The translations under genes were made by a program, and so were the position numbers. Below, piece by piece: positions 50,668 through 59,418 of a stretch of DNA of 64,000 nucleotides. The stretch's first letter is position 1. Every line of letters starts with the position of its first letter. The notes beneath the pieces were generated by a model. That model was not told where the DNA came from and searched no databases. It was given only the letters and a program-made list of their open reading frames with translations. This DNA comes from an uncultured Verrucomicrobiales bacterium (GTDB lineage Bacteria > Verrucomicrobiota > Verrucomicrobiia > Verrucomicrobiales > DEV007): the NCBI GenBank assembly GCA_937891465.1, contig CALAHF010000165.1, positions 62,001 through 126,000 of the forward strand. The letters are read 5' to 3'.

Positions 50668-51738
50668 TCAGGGCAACTTCGGAATAAATGGCCCGCTGGA
50701 TTTCGGCTTCACGGGCTCTTCCGGTTTGTTGGCGTTGTTCACTACCGCCATGACCAATCCGATGATTACGACGAGTGAAAGGAGAATCAAAATGATCACC
50801 CCTGTCGGGTTTGATTTCGGCGCTGGAATCGGTGGCGTTGCTCGCCGAGTCGTTGAAATCACCAGTTTTTTTCGAGCCGCTTTTTTCGCTGGTGTTGCGG
50901 ATTTTTTCGCAGGAGCCGGAGTCTGCGCAATTTCTCGAAACGCATCTTTCAACTCCTGGATGATTTGGAATCGATTCGCGGGATCGGTTGCCATTGCTTT
51001 TGCGATCAGAGCATCGAAACGAATATCAAATCCGAGCGCAGAGGTGAGGGGAGATTCGGAACTGGGCAGCTTTTTCGTCAGCGTCTCGTAGGTTAAAACG
51101 CCCATCGAAAAAATATCGGCGCGCTGATCAATTTCAACGGTGGGATCAAAAACCTCGGGTGCCATGTAATCCGGTGTCCCCAGTTCGATGCCGCTATCAA
51201 CTGAAGCGTGATCGACTTTTGCCAGACCAAAATCAGCGACTTTAACCATGCCTGTTTTATCGATCAGAATGTTTTCCGGTTTGATATCGCGGTGAACAAT
51301 CCCGTTCGCATGGGCATAGGCGAGGGCATCACAGATCTGGCCAAGGTAGCTCATCTTGTGAGCGACAGAAGTTTCAGCGGTATGAATGATGTGATGCAAA
51401 TCCGTGCCCTCCACGAATTCCATGCAAAAGAAAAGCAGCTCGCCGTCGGTTGTTTCGCCGTAGTCGAAAACACTCACGATGTTGTTGTGAGTAAGCTTCG
51501 CCATCGCTTTGGCTTCGCCTTCGAATCGCGCCGCAAAATTCAGGTCGGCCCCGAATGTTTTCGGTAACACTTTGATCGCAACATCACGATCCAGCTTGAG
51601 CTGAACACCACGATAGACCGCACCCATACCTCCTTGCCCGACGAGTTCTGTCACCGAATAATCGGTGAGCAGCGCATCGAGTGCTTCGGGAGACGGTGGG
51701 GAAAAGTGAGATTCAGCAGTGGTTGTAGAGTCGTCCAC
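50668..51738 (-). CDS. Membrane-bound serine/threonine protein kinase (PknB type)
   Basis: 356 residues. Gly loop VGQGGMGAVYRG, ATP lysine Lys56 in VAIKVLP, catalytic loop IVHRDIKPEN with Asp151, and DFGLAK with Asp169; GTPDYMAPE follows. After the kinase comes an Ala/Lys/Pro linker and one membrane helix near the C-terminus (GVIILILLSLVVIIGLVMAVV), leaving only about 25 residues outside, so there is no large sensor domain. Substrates unknown; the neighbouring P-loop protein is one candidate. Confidence 0.93.
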   Translation of the reverse strand: MDDSTTTAESHFSPPSPEALDALLTDYSVTELVGQGGMGAVYRGVQLKLDRDVAIKVLPKTFGADLNFAARFEGEAKAMAKLTHNNIVSVFDYGETTDGELLFFCMEFVEGTDLHHIIHTAETSVAHKMSYLGQICDALAYAHANGIVHRDIKPENILIDKTGMVKVADFGLAKVDHASVDSGIELGTPDYMAPEVFDPTVEIDQRADIFSMGVLTYETLTKKLPSSESPLTSALGFDIRFDALIAKAMATDPANRFQIIQELKDAFREIAQTPAPAKKSATPAKKAARKKLVISTTRRATPPIPAPKSNPTGVIILILLSLVVIIGLVMAVVNNANKPEEPVKPKSSGPFIPKLP

Positions 51739-51784
51739 AAGAGGTAGATACGATTATTCGGAGCGAGAGCCAATAAAAAATCCC

Positions 51785-53116
51785 TTACTTGGCTAATTCC
51801 TTGAGCAACGCGCGATTCAGCTTAATTCCCGCCTCAAAGTTGGTCACCGTAAAACTCTCGTTCGGGGCGTGAATTTGGCAGTCGGGTAACGCCAGCCCGA
51901 GCAAAAGCGTATCGACATCGAGGATGTCCTTGAACGCCTGAATGATCGGAATACTACCGCCTTCACGAATCAGGCGAGCGGCGTCATTGAAGGTTTCTTT
52001 CAGCGCAGTTTGAGCGGCTTTTCCGTATTTTGAATTCGGATCCATCACGTAAGCAGGACCGTCATGCCCAAGCTCAACCTCGATGGTGCAAGAGTCCGGG
52101 CAAAGCGAATTTAAATAGTCCGAAGCCAGTTTCAAGATGTCGGCCGGGTCTTGATCGGCCACCAAACGGAAACTCAGTTTTGCCATCGCCTCACGTGGAA
52201 TGACGGTCTTCGAGCCTTCGCCCTGATAACCGCCGCCGATGCCGTTGACCTCTGCCGTAGGCCTTCCCCAACGCTGTTCAAGCGCCGTGTAACCGGCTTC
52301 GCCCCACAGACCTTTGACCCCGGTTTCGTCGATTGTCGCCTGTTCGCCGTCGGGCAACTTCGCCCACATTTCGCGTTCCCAATCTTCAAGGGGAACCACT
52401 TTGTCGTAAAAACCGGGGATCAAAATCTTTCCGTTTTCGTCATGCAATTTCGAAACGATTTGAGCCGCAATCAGCGCCGGGTTCGGCACCGCACCGCCGT
52501 AAACGCCGGAGTGCAGATCAAGCGTCGGTCCGCGAACGATAAACTCAAGGCAGGCGATTCCGCGCAAACCGTAGGTCATGGTCGGAATGCCGGGCCCAAT
52601 CATGCCTGTGTCAGAAACCGCGCAGATATCGCATTTCAGCTCGTCTTTATGCTCGCGCAAAAACGGAGCCAAATTCGGGCTGCCAATCTCCTCTTCGCCT
52701 TCCAGCAGGAAAATCACGTTCACCGGCAATTCGCCTTCTTCCTTGAGCGTTTCCTCAACTCCGAGAATGTGAGCAAAGTTCTGACCTTTGTTATCCGTCG
52801 CGCCACGGCAGAAAATTTTATCACCCACCAGCGTTGGCTCAAATGGCGGTGTGTCCCATTCTTCAACCGGGTCAACCGGCTGAACATCGTAGTGACCGTA
52901 AATCAAAACAGTCAGGAGACCATCCTTCGATTCACTTTTCGCAACAATAACCGGATGACCCGGCGTCTCGTGCTTTTCTACGGAAAGCCCCATCGATGTG
53001 AATTTCGCCACCAGTGAATCCGCGCAGGCGTTCACATCGCTTTTGTGATTGGAATCCGTCGAAATGCTGGGAAATCGAAGGTAGTCGAAAAATTCGTCGA
53101 GTTGCTTTTGAGACAT
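51785..53116 (-). CDS. M20 family dipeptidase
   Basis: 443 residues. LTVLIYGHYDVQPVDP (metal His, catalytic Asp), FCRGATDNKGQNFAHI (bridging Asp), FLLEGEEEIGSPNL (catalytic Glu, metal Glu), CDICAVSDTGMIGP and the final metal ligand in DCQIHAPNESF are in order. The CNDP-like spacing identifies it as a dipeptidase or related acyl-amino-acid hydrolase in the cytosol. MSQKQ at 53116 is preferred over a start 11 codons upstream. Confidence 0.93.
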   Translation of the reverse strand: MSQKQLDEFFDYLRFPSISTDSNHKSDVNACADSLVAKFTSMGLSVEKHETPGHPVIVAKSESKDGLLTVLIYGHYDVQPVDPVEEWDTPPFEPTLVGDKIFCRGATDNKGQNFAHILGVEETLKEEGELPVNVIFLLEGEEEIGSPNLAPFLREHKDELKCDICAVSDTGMIGPGIPTMTYGLRGIACLEFIVRGPTLDLHSGVYGGAVPNPALIAAQIVSKLHDENGKILIPGFYDKVVPLEDWEREMWAKLPDGEQATIDETGVKGLWGEAGYTALEQRWGRPTAEVNGIGGGYQGEGSKTVIPREAMAKLSFRLVADQDPADILKLASDYLNSLCPDSCTIEVELGHDGPAYVMDPNSKYGKAAQTALKETFNDAARLIREGGSIPIIQAFKDILDVDTLLLGLALPDCQIHAPNESFTVTNFEAGIKLNRALLKELAK

Positions 53117-53179
53117 TTCGGAAAGTAGGAGAATTCGAGCCGGATTCAATCGTGGAAATGTGTCATTGAACCGAATTCG

Positions 53180-53698
53180 CTACAGACGATCGGGGAGGAC
53201 AAAGGCCCAATTTGGTTCTTTTGGAAGAATTTTTTCCAGCTTGGTGAATATATCAATTTGAGTGAGGTCTGATCCTGCTTCAAAAAGAATGAAGGCCATT
53301 GAGTGTCCCAATAACGTTGCGGCTTTGCTGAATGATTGAATTCTTTTGCGGCTCTGGGATTCGGTTAGAATCTCATCATTTAGCGAGAAAGCGTGATCGT
53401 TTGTCAGTCTAAGCACGAACATATCGACATTTATTGGGAATCGTTCGTAATCCCGAAATCTGACCGTCAGTAATTTCTCTCCATGCCGAAATTCGACTTC
53501 AACTTCATCCTGATTCTCCAATAAATTTCGAATCTCGTTCTCAGTTTCACTCCATTTGCGCTTCCGCTTTTCAGGCGCTCCAAGATCAATTACGATATCG
53601 GTGTTAGACGCATTCCTGAATTTGAACGACGGAAGAACCACGATGAAAAAGTATCCGAGAATCACGAGAGTCGAGATTATTTTTCTTCGTTTGGACAT
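53180..53698 (-). CDS. Single-helix membrane protein, possible ExbD/TolR relative
   Basis: 172 residues: basic N-terminus, one helix (IISTLVILGYFFIVVLPSF) and an outer domain. Its last part (NDHAFSLNDEILTESQSRKRIQSF ... MAFILFEAGSDLTQIDIFTKL) resembles the ExbD pattern of a strand ending in LN, a helix and a final strand-helix, but the canonical TM aspartate is absent (no Asp in the helix). An ExbB-like gene lies 1.3 kb away. Treat as unknown. Confidence 0.5.
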   Translation of the reverse strand: MSKRRKIISTLVILGYFFIVVLPSFKFRNASNTDIVIDLGAPEKRKRKWSETENEIRNLLENQDEVEVEFRHGEKLLTVRFRDYERFPINVDMFVLRLTNDHAFSLNDEILTESQSRKRIQSFSKAATLLGHSMAFILFEAGSDLTQIDIFTKLEKILPKEPNWAFVLPDRL

Positions 53699-53721
53699 CG
53701 CTCGTGTTCTCTTTTACAATT

Positions 53722-54990
53722 TCACTGCATCCGCTTCCGAAACCACTTCGAGCCAACCATGCTACAATTCAACGGGGGAGGGATCGTTCGCGTGACTTCT
53801 TTTGGAATGCGGTTTTTCACAAAAAGCTCATTGCTCGCAGCCCATATTAAATCGCCAGCTCCAAGCTTTTCAGCGCCTTCGAGAAGGCCTTCGGCTTTGT
53901 CACCCGAAAGAAAATTTCCCTGGGCCGAAATCGATGTTGGCGCTTCGGTTCGATCTTTTCCTTTTCCCATCTCGCCATCGAATTTGAAACAAGGGCCTTC
54001 GTTCGCGGCGAGTAAATTTGCCTCAATCGAAATCGAACGCGCCGTTTGATAGCCGTTCAGCTTTGGGTTTTTCGTGCCGGACATCAACGTGATCGCACCT
54101 CCCGAACGTCTCGTCGTGCCGATGATCGCGTTTCCGCGAATGACGTGATTTTTCCCATAAATCCGAATGCCACCGGTTTCTTTTTTATTCTTCCCGGCGA
54201 TCAGATTCTTCTCAACGAGCGATCCGTCACCGTGCCGCAACGTGATCGTTCCCGCGCATTTTATCAGCGTATTCCCGCGGATCGTGACCTTGCCGGCCTT
54301 GATCGAAAGCGCCTCCATTTCCCCGTCGCAAGACTCGAATAAATTGCCCTCGATGACCGTTCCAGAATCCGATTCCGATTCATCACTCGTTCCGATTCGA
54401 ATTGTCTCGAAGCCATTTCCGCTGGCGCCTTTCGGCCTCCCCAAAAAAAGGTTCCCCGCGATGACATGACTTTCAGCGCCTCCTTTTTGGCGCCACACTA
54501 TCAAGGTCACGCTCCTGGATGTTTTGTTCATAAACGAACTCGCATCGACACGATGATTGGTGCCTTTCAGCGAAACCCACTTGTCCTCTTTTTTCGAATC
54601 TTTCGGGTTGTAGGATTCGATCACGACTTCCGTGAGCCGACAGTGTTTCCCATCAACTTCGATCACGTATTTCTCAGGTGAAGCACCTTCTTTGAAATGA
54701 AAACCCGAGACGATTGCGAAATCGGTCCGCAAACGCAGAGCTGATTGTCCCGAGAAAATAACGCCTCCGGGAGTTTCGGCGCGAATGATAATGGGTGCTT
54801 CCGCCGTTCCGGCTCCGCTAAGCGATAAGTTGTGATTCGGGTAAATGCCGTCGCGCACGACAATGACGTCACCTGGTTTTGCCTCCGCAATCGCAGCCGG
54901 AAGTTCCGTTGCCGGAATTTGTCCGTCGGCCGTGCCGACGATAAATGCAACGCCACCCGCCAGAAATGTACTTTTCAAAAAATCTCTCAT
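53722..54990 (-). CDS. Secreted PL6-type polysaccharide lyase (alginate/chondroitin B lyase family)
   Basis: About 422 residues with a signal peptide (MRDFLKSTFLAGGVAFIVGTADG-QI). Right-handed parallel beta helix: VIVVRDGIYPNHNLSLSGAG, ITLRHGDGSLVEKNLIAG, GGIRIYGKNHVIRGNAIIG. NHRVDASSFMNKTSRS and the R-H-G-D segment hold the lysine/arginine catalytic and calcium sites typical of PL6. Cleaves uronic-acid polysaccharides (alginate or dermatan) by beta elimination. An alternative start is ATG at 54999. It is divergent from the ExbB-like gene with only 19 bp between starts. Confidence 0.85.
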   Translation of the reverse strand: MRDFLKSTFLAGGVAFIVGTADGQIPATELPAAIAEAKPGDVIVVRDGIYPNHNLSLSGAGTAEAPIIIRAETPGGVIFSGQSALRLRTDFAIVSGFHFKEGASPEKYVIEVDGKHCRLTEVVIESYNPKDSKKEDKWVSLKGTNHRVDASSFMNKTSRSVTLIVWRQKGGAESHVIAGNLFLGRPKGASGNGFETIRIGTSDESESDSGTVIEGNLFESCDGEMEALSIKAGKVTIRGNTLIKCAGTITLRHGDGSLVEKNLIAGKNKKETGGIRIYGKNHVIRGNAIIGTTRRSGGAITLMSGTKNPKLNGYQTARSISIEANLLAANEGPCFKFDGEMGKGKDRTEAPTSISAQGNFLSGDKAEGLLEGAEKLGAGDLIWAASNELFVKNRIPKEVTRTIPPPLNCSMVGSKWFRKRMQ

Positions 54991-55009
54991 CGTTACCATC
55001 CTAATCATC

Positions 55010-55753
55010 ATGAACATGCCACGCCTCATCATCTCAATCATAGTTTTAGCCGTTTTTTTCGCGGTTTACGATATTTTAGTCCACCAAATAATGCTCGGGA
55101 AATTGTATGTAGCGACCGGAGATTCATGGCGCACCGAAGATGAAATGATGTCGCGGATATGGATTCTGTATGTGTGTTATATCCCGATTTCGATTGGCTT
55201 CACCACGGTTTGGGCTCTCGCGTTTCCCGTTAAAGGCGTGAAATGCGGGGCGATCTACGGGTTTTTGATTGGCCTCATTTCTGTTGGTAGTTTGATAGGC
55301 ATCAGCGCTTTTACTCCGATCCCAGATCAAGTCATTCTTCCGTGGATTGTGAGCGGCCTAGTCGGTTCAGCATTAGCTGGAGTGGTCGTTGCCGCCGTTT
55401 ACAAACCGAAAGCTTATATGGCTGACGAACAAAATCTGTCCCATCGAGCTCGGCGCACCCGCTGGAACGGATGGGGAACCGCGATGGTCATTTCGGCAGC
55501 GATTGCTTTAATCGCACCGTTGTTTGGGCTTTTAGGAACCGTTTTTGGAATGGTGGGAGCTTTCGGCGAGCTTCAAGAGGGCGGTATGGGAGATCCCGAA
55601 GCGTTAGCTGGTGATGTCAGCACCGCCTTGGTTACCACTGCAGGTGGAATCGTTGTATCGGTTGTCGGAATTATTCTTGCGATCATTTTCCTCGTCCCGT
55701 TTTTGTTGAAGTTAGACAAAGACAAAAAAGCGGCATTTTCTGAAAGTTCATGA
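55010..55753 (+). CDS. Membrane protein with C-terminal MotA/TolQ/ExbB-like module
   Basis: 247 residues. The N-terminal half has four helices (LIISIIVLAVFFAVYDILV, ILYVCYIPISIGFTTVWALAF, IYGFLIGLISVGSLIGISAF, IVSGLVGSALAGVVVAAVY), unlike ExbB. From about residue 145 comes WGTAMVISAAIALIAPLFGLLGTVFGMVGAFGEL and DVSTALVTTAGGIVVSVVGIILAI, the ExbB/TolQ channel pair that couples proton flow to work. The fusion with a four-helix domain is unusual. The next gene starts 4 bp inside the stop. Confidence 0.7.
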   Translation: MNMPRLIISIIVLAVFFAVYDILVHQIMLGKLYVATGDSWRTEDEMMSRIWILYVCYIPISIGFTTVWALAFPVKGVKCGAIYGFLIGLISVGSLIGISAFTPIPDQVILPWIVSGLVGSALAGVVVAAVYKPKAYMADEQNLSHRARRTRWNGWGTAMVISAAIALIAPLFGLLGTVFGMVGAFGELQEGGMGDPEALAGDVSTALVTTAGGIVVSVVGIILAIIFLVPFLLKLDKDKKAAFSESS

Positions 55754-56073
55754 TCAAAGAAGCTGACGCCGACGGCCCAAAGCGCTGGAATCAATGGGGA
55801 ACCTTGATGATGATTTCCGCCGTCGCCATTGTGCTGTCTCCGATTTTTGGTGCAGGCATCAAATTGGTGAAACACTTCAAAAGTATCAGTGAAACTGGTG
55901 GTGGATCCTCTCCTGAGGTAGCAGGAGGAATCAGCAAGGCTCTAGAATTCACCGGCATCAGTTTCATCCTCACCTCAATCAGTGCCGGCGTGGCCCTCAT
56001 CTGTTTACTGCTGTTTCTTCGACAGAAAAAATTGGACGAAAAAGCTTATCACGACGCAAAGAACGCGGAATAG
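55750..56073 (+). CDS. Small membrane protein paralogous to the preceding ExbB-like module
   Basis: 107 residues. KRWNQWGTLMMISAVAIVLSPIFGAGIKLVKHFKSI and GGISKALEFTGISFILTSISAGVALICLLLF repeat the layout of residues about 145-240 of the upstream protein (WNGWGTAMVISAAIALIAPLFG ... ISTAL-like), but the channel signature GLLGTV is changed to GAGIKLV. Two membrane helices remain. It overlaps the upstream gene by 4 bp (ATGA). Probably a diverged tandem copy. Confidence 0.7.
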   Translation: MIKEADADGPKRWNQWGTLMMISAVAIVLSPIFGAGIKLVKHFKSISETGGGSSPEVAGGISKALEFTGISFILTSISAGVALICLLLFLRQKKLDEKAYHDAKNAE

Positions 56074-56143
56074 CCGGAAGTGTTTGCGACTTTTGTGCTT
56101 TTTTGCGGCTATAAAATCAGCCAGCCGATTTGAGGTTGATTCA

Positions 56144-56186
56144 CGAACCAATAGGGTTGATTCATCGAACATACCCTGTTGCTTCG
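56144..56186. repeat. Interspersed palindromic element, copy 11
   Basis: Arms ACGAACCAATAGGGT and ACCCTGTTGCTTCGT with the inner TTCATCGAAC. It lies 24 bp before purB and 70 bp after the small membrane protein. Confidence 0.9.
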
Positions 56187-56209
56187 TAAAAACTGAATTT
56201 GCCCATTAC

Positions 56210-57628
56210 ATGATCCCAAACGTCCTCGCTGAACGCTACGCCACCGCCTCCATCCGCGACATCTGGTCTCCGGAAGGAAAAGTCCGCCTTGAACGCGAAC
56301 TTTGGGTCGCTGTCATGAAAGGTCAGCGTGATCTTGGGCTCGATATCCCAGCTGAGGCAATTGAAGCCTACGAAGCGGTGATCGATCAAATTGATGTCGA
56401 TTCCATCAATGCGCGCGAGCGAGTCACGAAGCACGACGTGAAAGCCCGGATCGAAGAATTTTGCGATCTCGCCGGTCACGAACACATTCACAAGGGCATG
56501 ACCAGCCGCGACTTGACTGAAAACGTCGAGCAACTGCAGGTCTTTCGTTCGCTGGCCGAAATCCGATTCAAAACAGCCGCCGTGCTCGCGAAATTGGCGA
56601 AACGTGCCGATGAATTTCGCGATCTTGTAATCACCGCGCGGACTCATAACGTGGCCGCCCAGATCACGACTTATGGAAAGCGTCTCGCGACCTTTGGCGA
56701 AGAAATTCAGATTGCATTTGATGCACTCGAACACCTCATCGCGACTTATCCCGTTCGTGGTTTGAAAGGCGCGGTTGGCACTCAGCTCGATCAGCTCAGT
56801 CTTTTTGATGGCGACTCCGAGAAAGTTCTCGAGCTCGAAAGCCGCGTTGCCGGTCACCTCGGGATTGCCCGGAAATTCACCAACGTCGGTCAGGTTTACC
56901 CGCGCAGCCTCGACTTGCAGGTTGTTGCCGCGCTGAATGGCATTGCTTCCGGCCCATCCAGTTTTGCAAAAACGTTGCGTCTCATGGCCGGTCACGAATT
57001 GGCCAGCGAAGGGTTTGCCAAAGGCCAGGTCGGTTCGTCCGCGATGCCGCACAAAATGAATTCACGAAGCTGCGAGCGGATCAACGGATTCAAAACCATC
57101 CTCGGTGGTTACCTCACAATGGCATCGTCGCTTGCCGGTGATCAGTGGAACGAAGGCGACGTTTCCTGTTCCGTGGTTCGCCGCGTGATGCTTCCCGATG
57201 CTTTTTTCGCGGTCGACGGCTTGCTCGAAACGCTGGTGACGATTTTGAATCAGATGGATGCGTATCCCGCCGTCATCGAACTTGAGAACCGCCACTACCT
57301 CCCATTTTTACTGAGCACCACGATCATGATGACTGCCGTGAAACGTGGAGTCGGTCGCGAGACAGCGCACGAAGTCATCAAGGAACATGCCGTCGCCGCC
57401 GCAGGAGCCTACCGCACCGGCGAAACCGAGCGCAACGATTTGATCGAACGCCTCGCCAACGACGGCCGTCTTGGAATGACCAAAGACGAACTCGAAGCCG
57501 CCCTCACCGAAGGCAAAGCCAATGCTGGAGCCGCCGATGCCCAGGTGTCCGCATTTCTCGCCCGCGTCGCTGAAAACGTTGCCGGCGTTGAAGGCGCTGC
57601 GGAGTATGAGCCGGGTTCTATTTTGTAA
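56210..57628 (+). CDS. purB: Adenylosuccinate lyase
   Basis: 472 residues. Cleaves succinyl-AICAR and adenylosuccinate in purine synthesis. Conserved: KARIEEFCDLAGHEHIHKGMTSRDLTENVEQ, ARTHNVAAQITTYGKR, VRGLKGAVGTQL, VGQVYPRSLDLQV and the fumarase-lyase signature VGSSAMPHKMNSRSCE. The start at 56210 gives the family N-terminus; earlier in-frame starts would translate the palindromic repeat. It converges on a GH-like gene with 59 bp between stops. Confidence 0.97.
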   Translation: MIPNVLAERYATASIRDIWSPEGKVRLERELWVAVMKGQRDLGLDIPAEAIEAYEAVIDQIDVDSINARERVTKHDVKARIEEFCDLAGHEHIHKGMTSRDLTENVEQLQVFRSLAEIRFKTAAVLAKLAKRADEFRDLVITARTHNVAAQITTYGKRLATFGEEIQIAFDALEHLIATYPVRGLKGAVGTQLDQLSLFDGDSEKVLELESRVAGHLGIARKFTNVGQVYPRSLDLQVVAALNGIASGPSSFAKTLRLMAGHELASEGFAKGQVGSSAMPHKMNSRSCERINGFKTILGGYLTMASSLAGDQWNEGDVSCSVVRRVMLPDAFFAVDGLLETLVTILNQMDAYPAVIELENRHYLPFLLSTTIMMTAVKRGVGRETAHEVIKEHAVAAAGAYRTGETERNDLIERLANDGRLGMTKDELEAALTEGKANAGAADAQVSAFLARVAENVAGVEGAAEYEPGSIL

Positions 57629-57687
57629 ACGCCTGAAATTTTAAGGTGGGATAGCCACGCGATTTCGTCGTGTAGCCATCTCTCTTT

Positions 57688-59319
57688 TTATTTTTTCGCG
57701 GCATCTATCCTCTTTAGCAAACGAGCAATGCTGTGAATACCGTTGATCGTCGTCGCGTCATTCAGGTCGGGTTCATCAATAAACCGCACGATCGGTTCGT
57801 GGAAAAGATCGGCGGCTTTCATCGCGCTCACCAACTGGTTCATGTAGTCGGTAAAGAGAGTCACGAACCTTGGTTCCAGCTTTGTCAGGTCGGCATTGGC
57901 GAAAATCTTCTGCCCCTTCCAAGTCTCGTCAGCGGGCATTTTGTGTCCGTCATGACTGATCCATAGACTGGGTAAAAAATACGGTCGACGGCCGAAGGAT
58001 TCGTTTATGAACGTGAGGTGTTCGATAAACTTCTCGGCATCGACCTCTACCTTTTCCCCTGAGACACGCACTCCGATGGAGACCGCGGGAGCGCATCTCG
58101 TACGGTGTTCGAAGTAGCTTTGGTAGTAGCGGCGAATGGCAGTGTCGATGTCGCCAGTTTCTGCACGGCGCACCAGACTTGCCCGGAAACCGGAATGGAC
58201 ATCGACCGATGGTTTCTGCGGCAGGGCAAAATCACGGACCCGGATTTCCACCGGGACGCTGCACATTTCGTCATCTCGAGAACGAAGGACCAACGTATTT
58301 TGGTAAACCCCCGGCTCCTGACCAATCGGCGCATGGACCGTGAACCAAAATGTCTGGTGGGCTCCCGCAGCGATGTCGCACGGCAGCTTTTCGGTCAGTG
58401 GATCAGGATTCAGGCCGGGAGTTCCAAAAGGCCCGTGTACTTCGTTAATCGGGATCATTTCCACCTTGCGACATCGTAAGGTGATATCGGCTTCAGGAAA
58501 TTTAGGCCAGGTCCATCCTGCCTGGAGAATTTCATTTTCAGGAGTCACTGCAATTTGAAACGAGCCGTATTCCCCCTGAGCGAGATCCACCTGAACCGGC
58601 CCCTCCGCATCTTTCGCGGGAAGCTTGCTGTCCGGGAATGTCTTTCGATTCTCATCTTCTTGCCAAATCGTTGCGCCATCGATCTGAGTCAATATTCTGG
58701 CAGTGTCAGGCACTTCACGCTTCGGCAGGGCTTTTATCTCGAGGGCATCGAGCCAGGCGGTCGCATTCGGATCTTTGCTCACCAATTTAATTAAGAGGCT
58801 CGCCGGTCCCATTCCCTCATTCGCGAGGAAACTTCCGGAATCAAAATGCACCCAGCCGTTTTCATCTGCACCCTCAACATACTCACCGTCCACGAAACTA
58901 CTTTTGGTCGAGGCAGGAACCGCTGGCTTGGTGTGATAGAGCAGCACCCGCTTGCTACCTTCCTTATCCAAATCGCGAACGTAGGCAACGATCGTCGAGG
59001 GACCACCAACGCTCCGATACTTAAACGACAATTGATAAACTCGGTTCCCTTCAACCGGCACCTGAGTGTTCCATCCACCGTTCAGCCCGCTGAGTTTCAG
59101 GCTTTGGGAGCCATCAAAAGCAAACTCATTATCGAGCGCTCCCTGTGATTCCTTCCATGAAGAAAATTTCCATCCAGCCGGCAGATCCGCCTCCTTTTGT
59201 TCCGCACTGAAATTAGGAACGACGTTGGCAATTCCCTCCTCAGCCATCATCGGGACAGACAGCGAAGCGAGAGGAAGGAGAGCTGTTTGAAAAAAATATC
59301 GCACCATCATTACCAACAT
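57688..59319 (-). CDS. Secreted GH123/DUF4091-like protein, 3'-truncated
   Basis: About 543 residues. A signal peptide (ALLPLASLSVPMMAEEG) is followed by a carbohydrate-binding-like N-terminal domain (NVVPNFSAEQKEADLPAGWKF ... YQLSFKYRS), a beta domain (VPVEIRVRDFALPQKPS) and the start of a TIM barrel. The FIDEPDL segment resembles the catalytic Asp-Glu pair of GH123-type hexosaminidases. The protein ends 20 residues later at RIDAAKK, before the rest of the barrel, so the 3' part is missing; purB follows 59 bp away with no remainder. ATG 59310 or 59307 are alternative starts. Confidence 0.65.
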   Translation of the reverse strand: MLVMMVRYFFQTALLPLASLSVPMMAEEGIANVVPNFSAEQKEADLPAGWKFSSWKESQGALDNEFAFDGSQSLKLSGLNGGWNTQVPVEGNRVYQLSFKYRSVGGPSTIVAYVRDLDKEGSKRVLLYHTKPAVPASTKSSFVDGEYVEGADENGWVHFDSGSFLANEGMGPASLLIKLVSKDPNATAWLDALEIKALPKREVPDTARILTQIDGATIWQEDENRKTFPDSKLPAKDAEGPVQVDLAQGEYGSFQIAVTPENEILQAGWTWPKFPEADITLRCRKVEMIPINEVHGPFGTPGLNPDPLTEKLPCDIAAGAHQTFWFTVHAPIGQEPGVYQNTLVLRSRDDEMCSVPVEIRVRDFALPQKPSVDVHSGFRASLVRRAETGDIDTAIRRYYQSYFEHRTRCAPAVSIGVRVSGEKVEVDAEKFIEHLTFINESFGRRPYFLPSLWISHDGHKMPADETWKGQKIFANADLTKLEPRFVTLFTDYMNQLVSAMKAADLFHEPIVRFIDEPDLNDATTINGIHSIARLLKRIDAAKK

Positions 59320-59418
59320 ACCGAAGCATGTTTTCGTGAGAACACGCCACCATGAACGAGTCAATCCTGAAAGATGTCGACTCCGGGTCTGGGAGAGGTT
59401 GGAGGACCGAATCAATCC

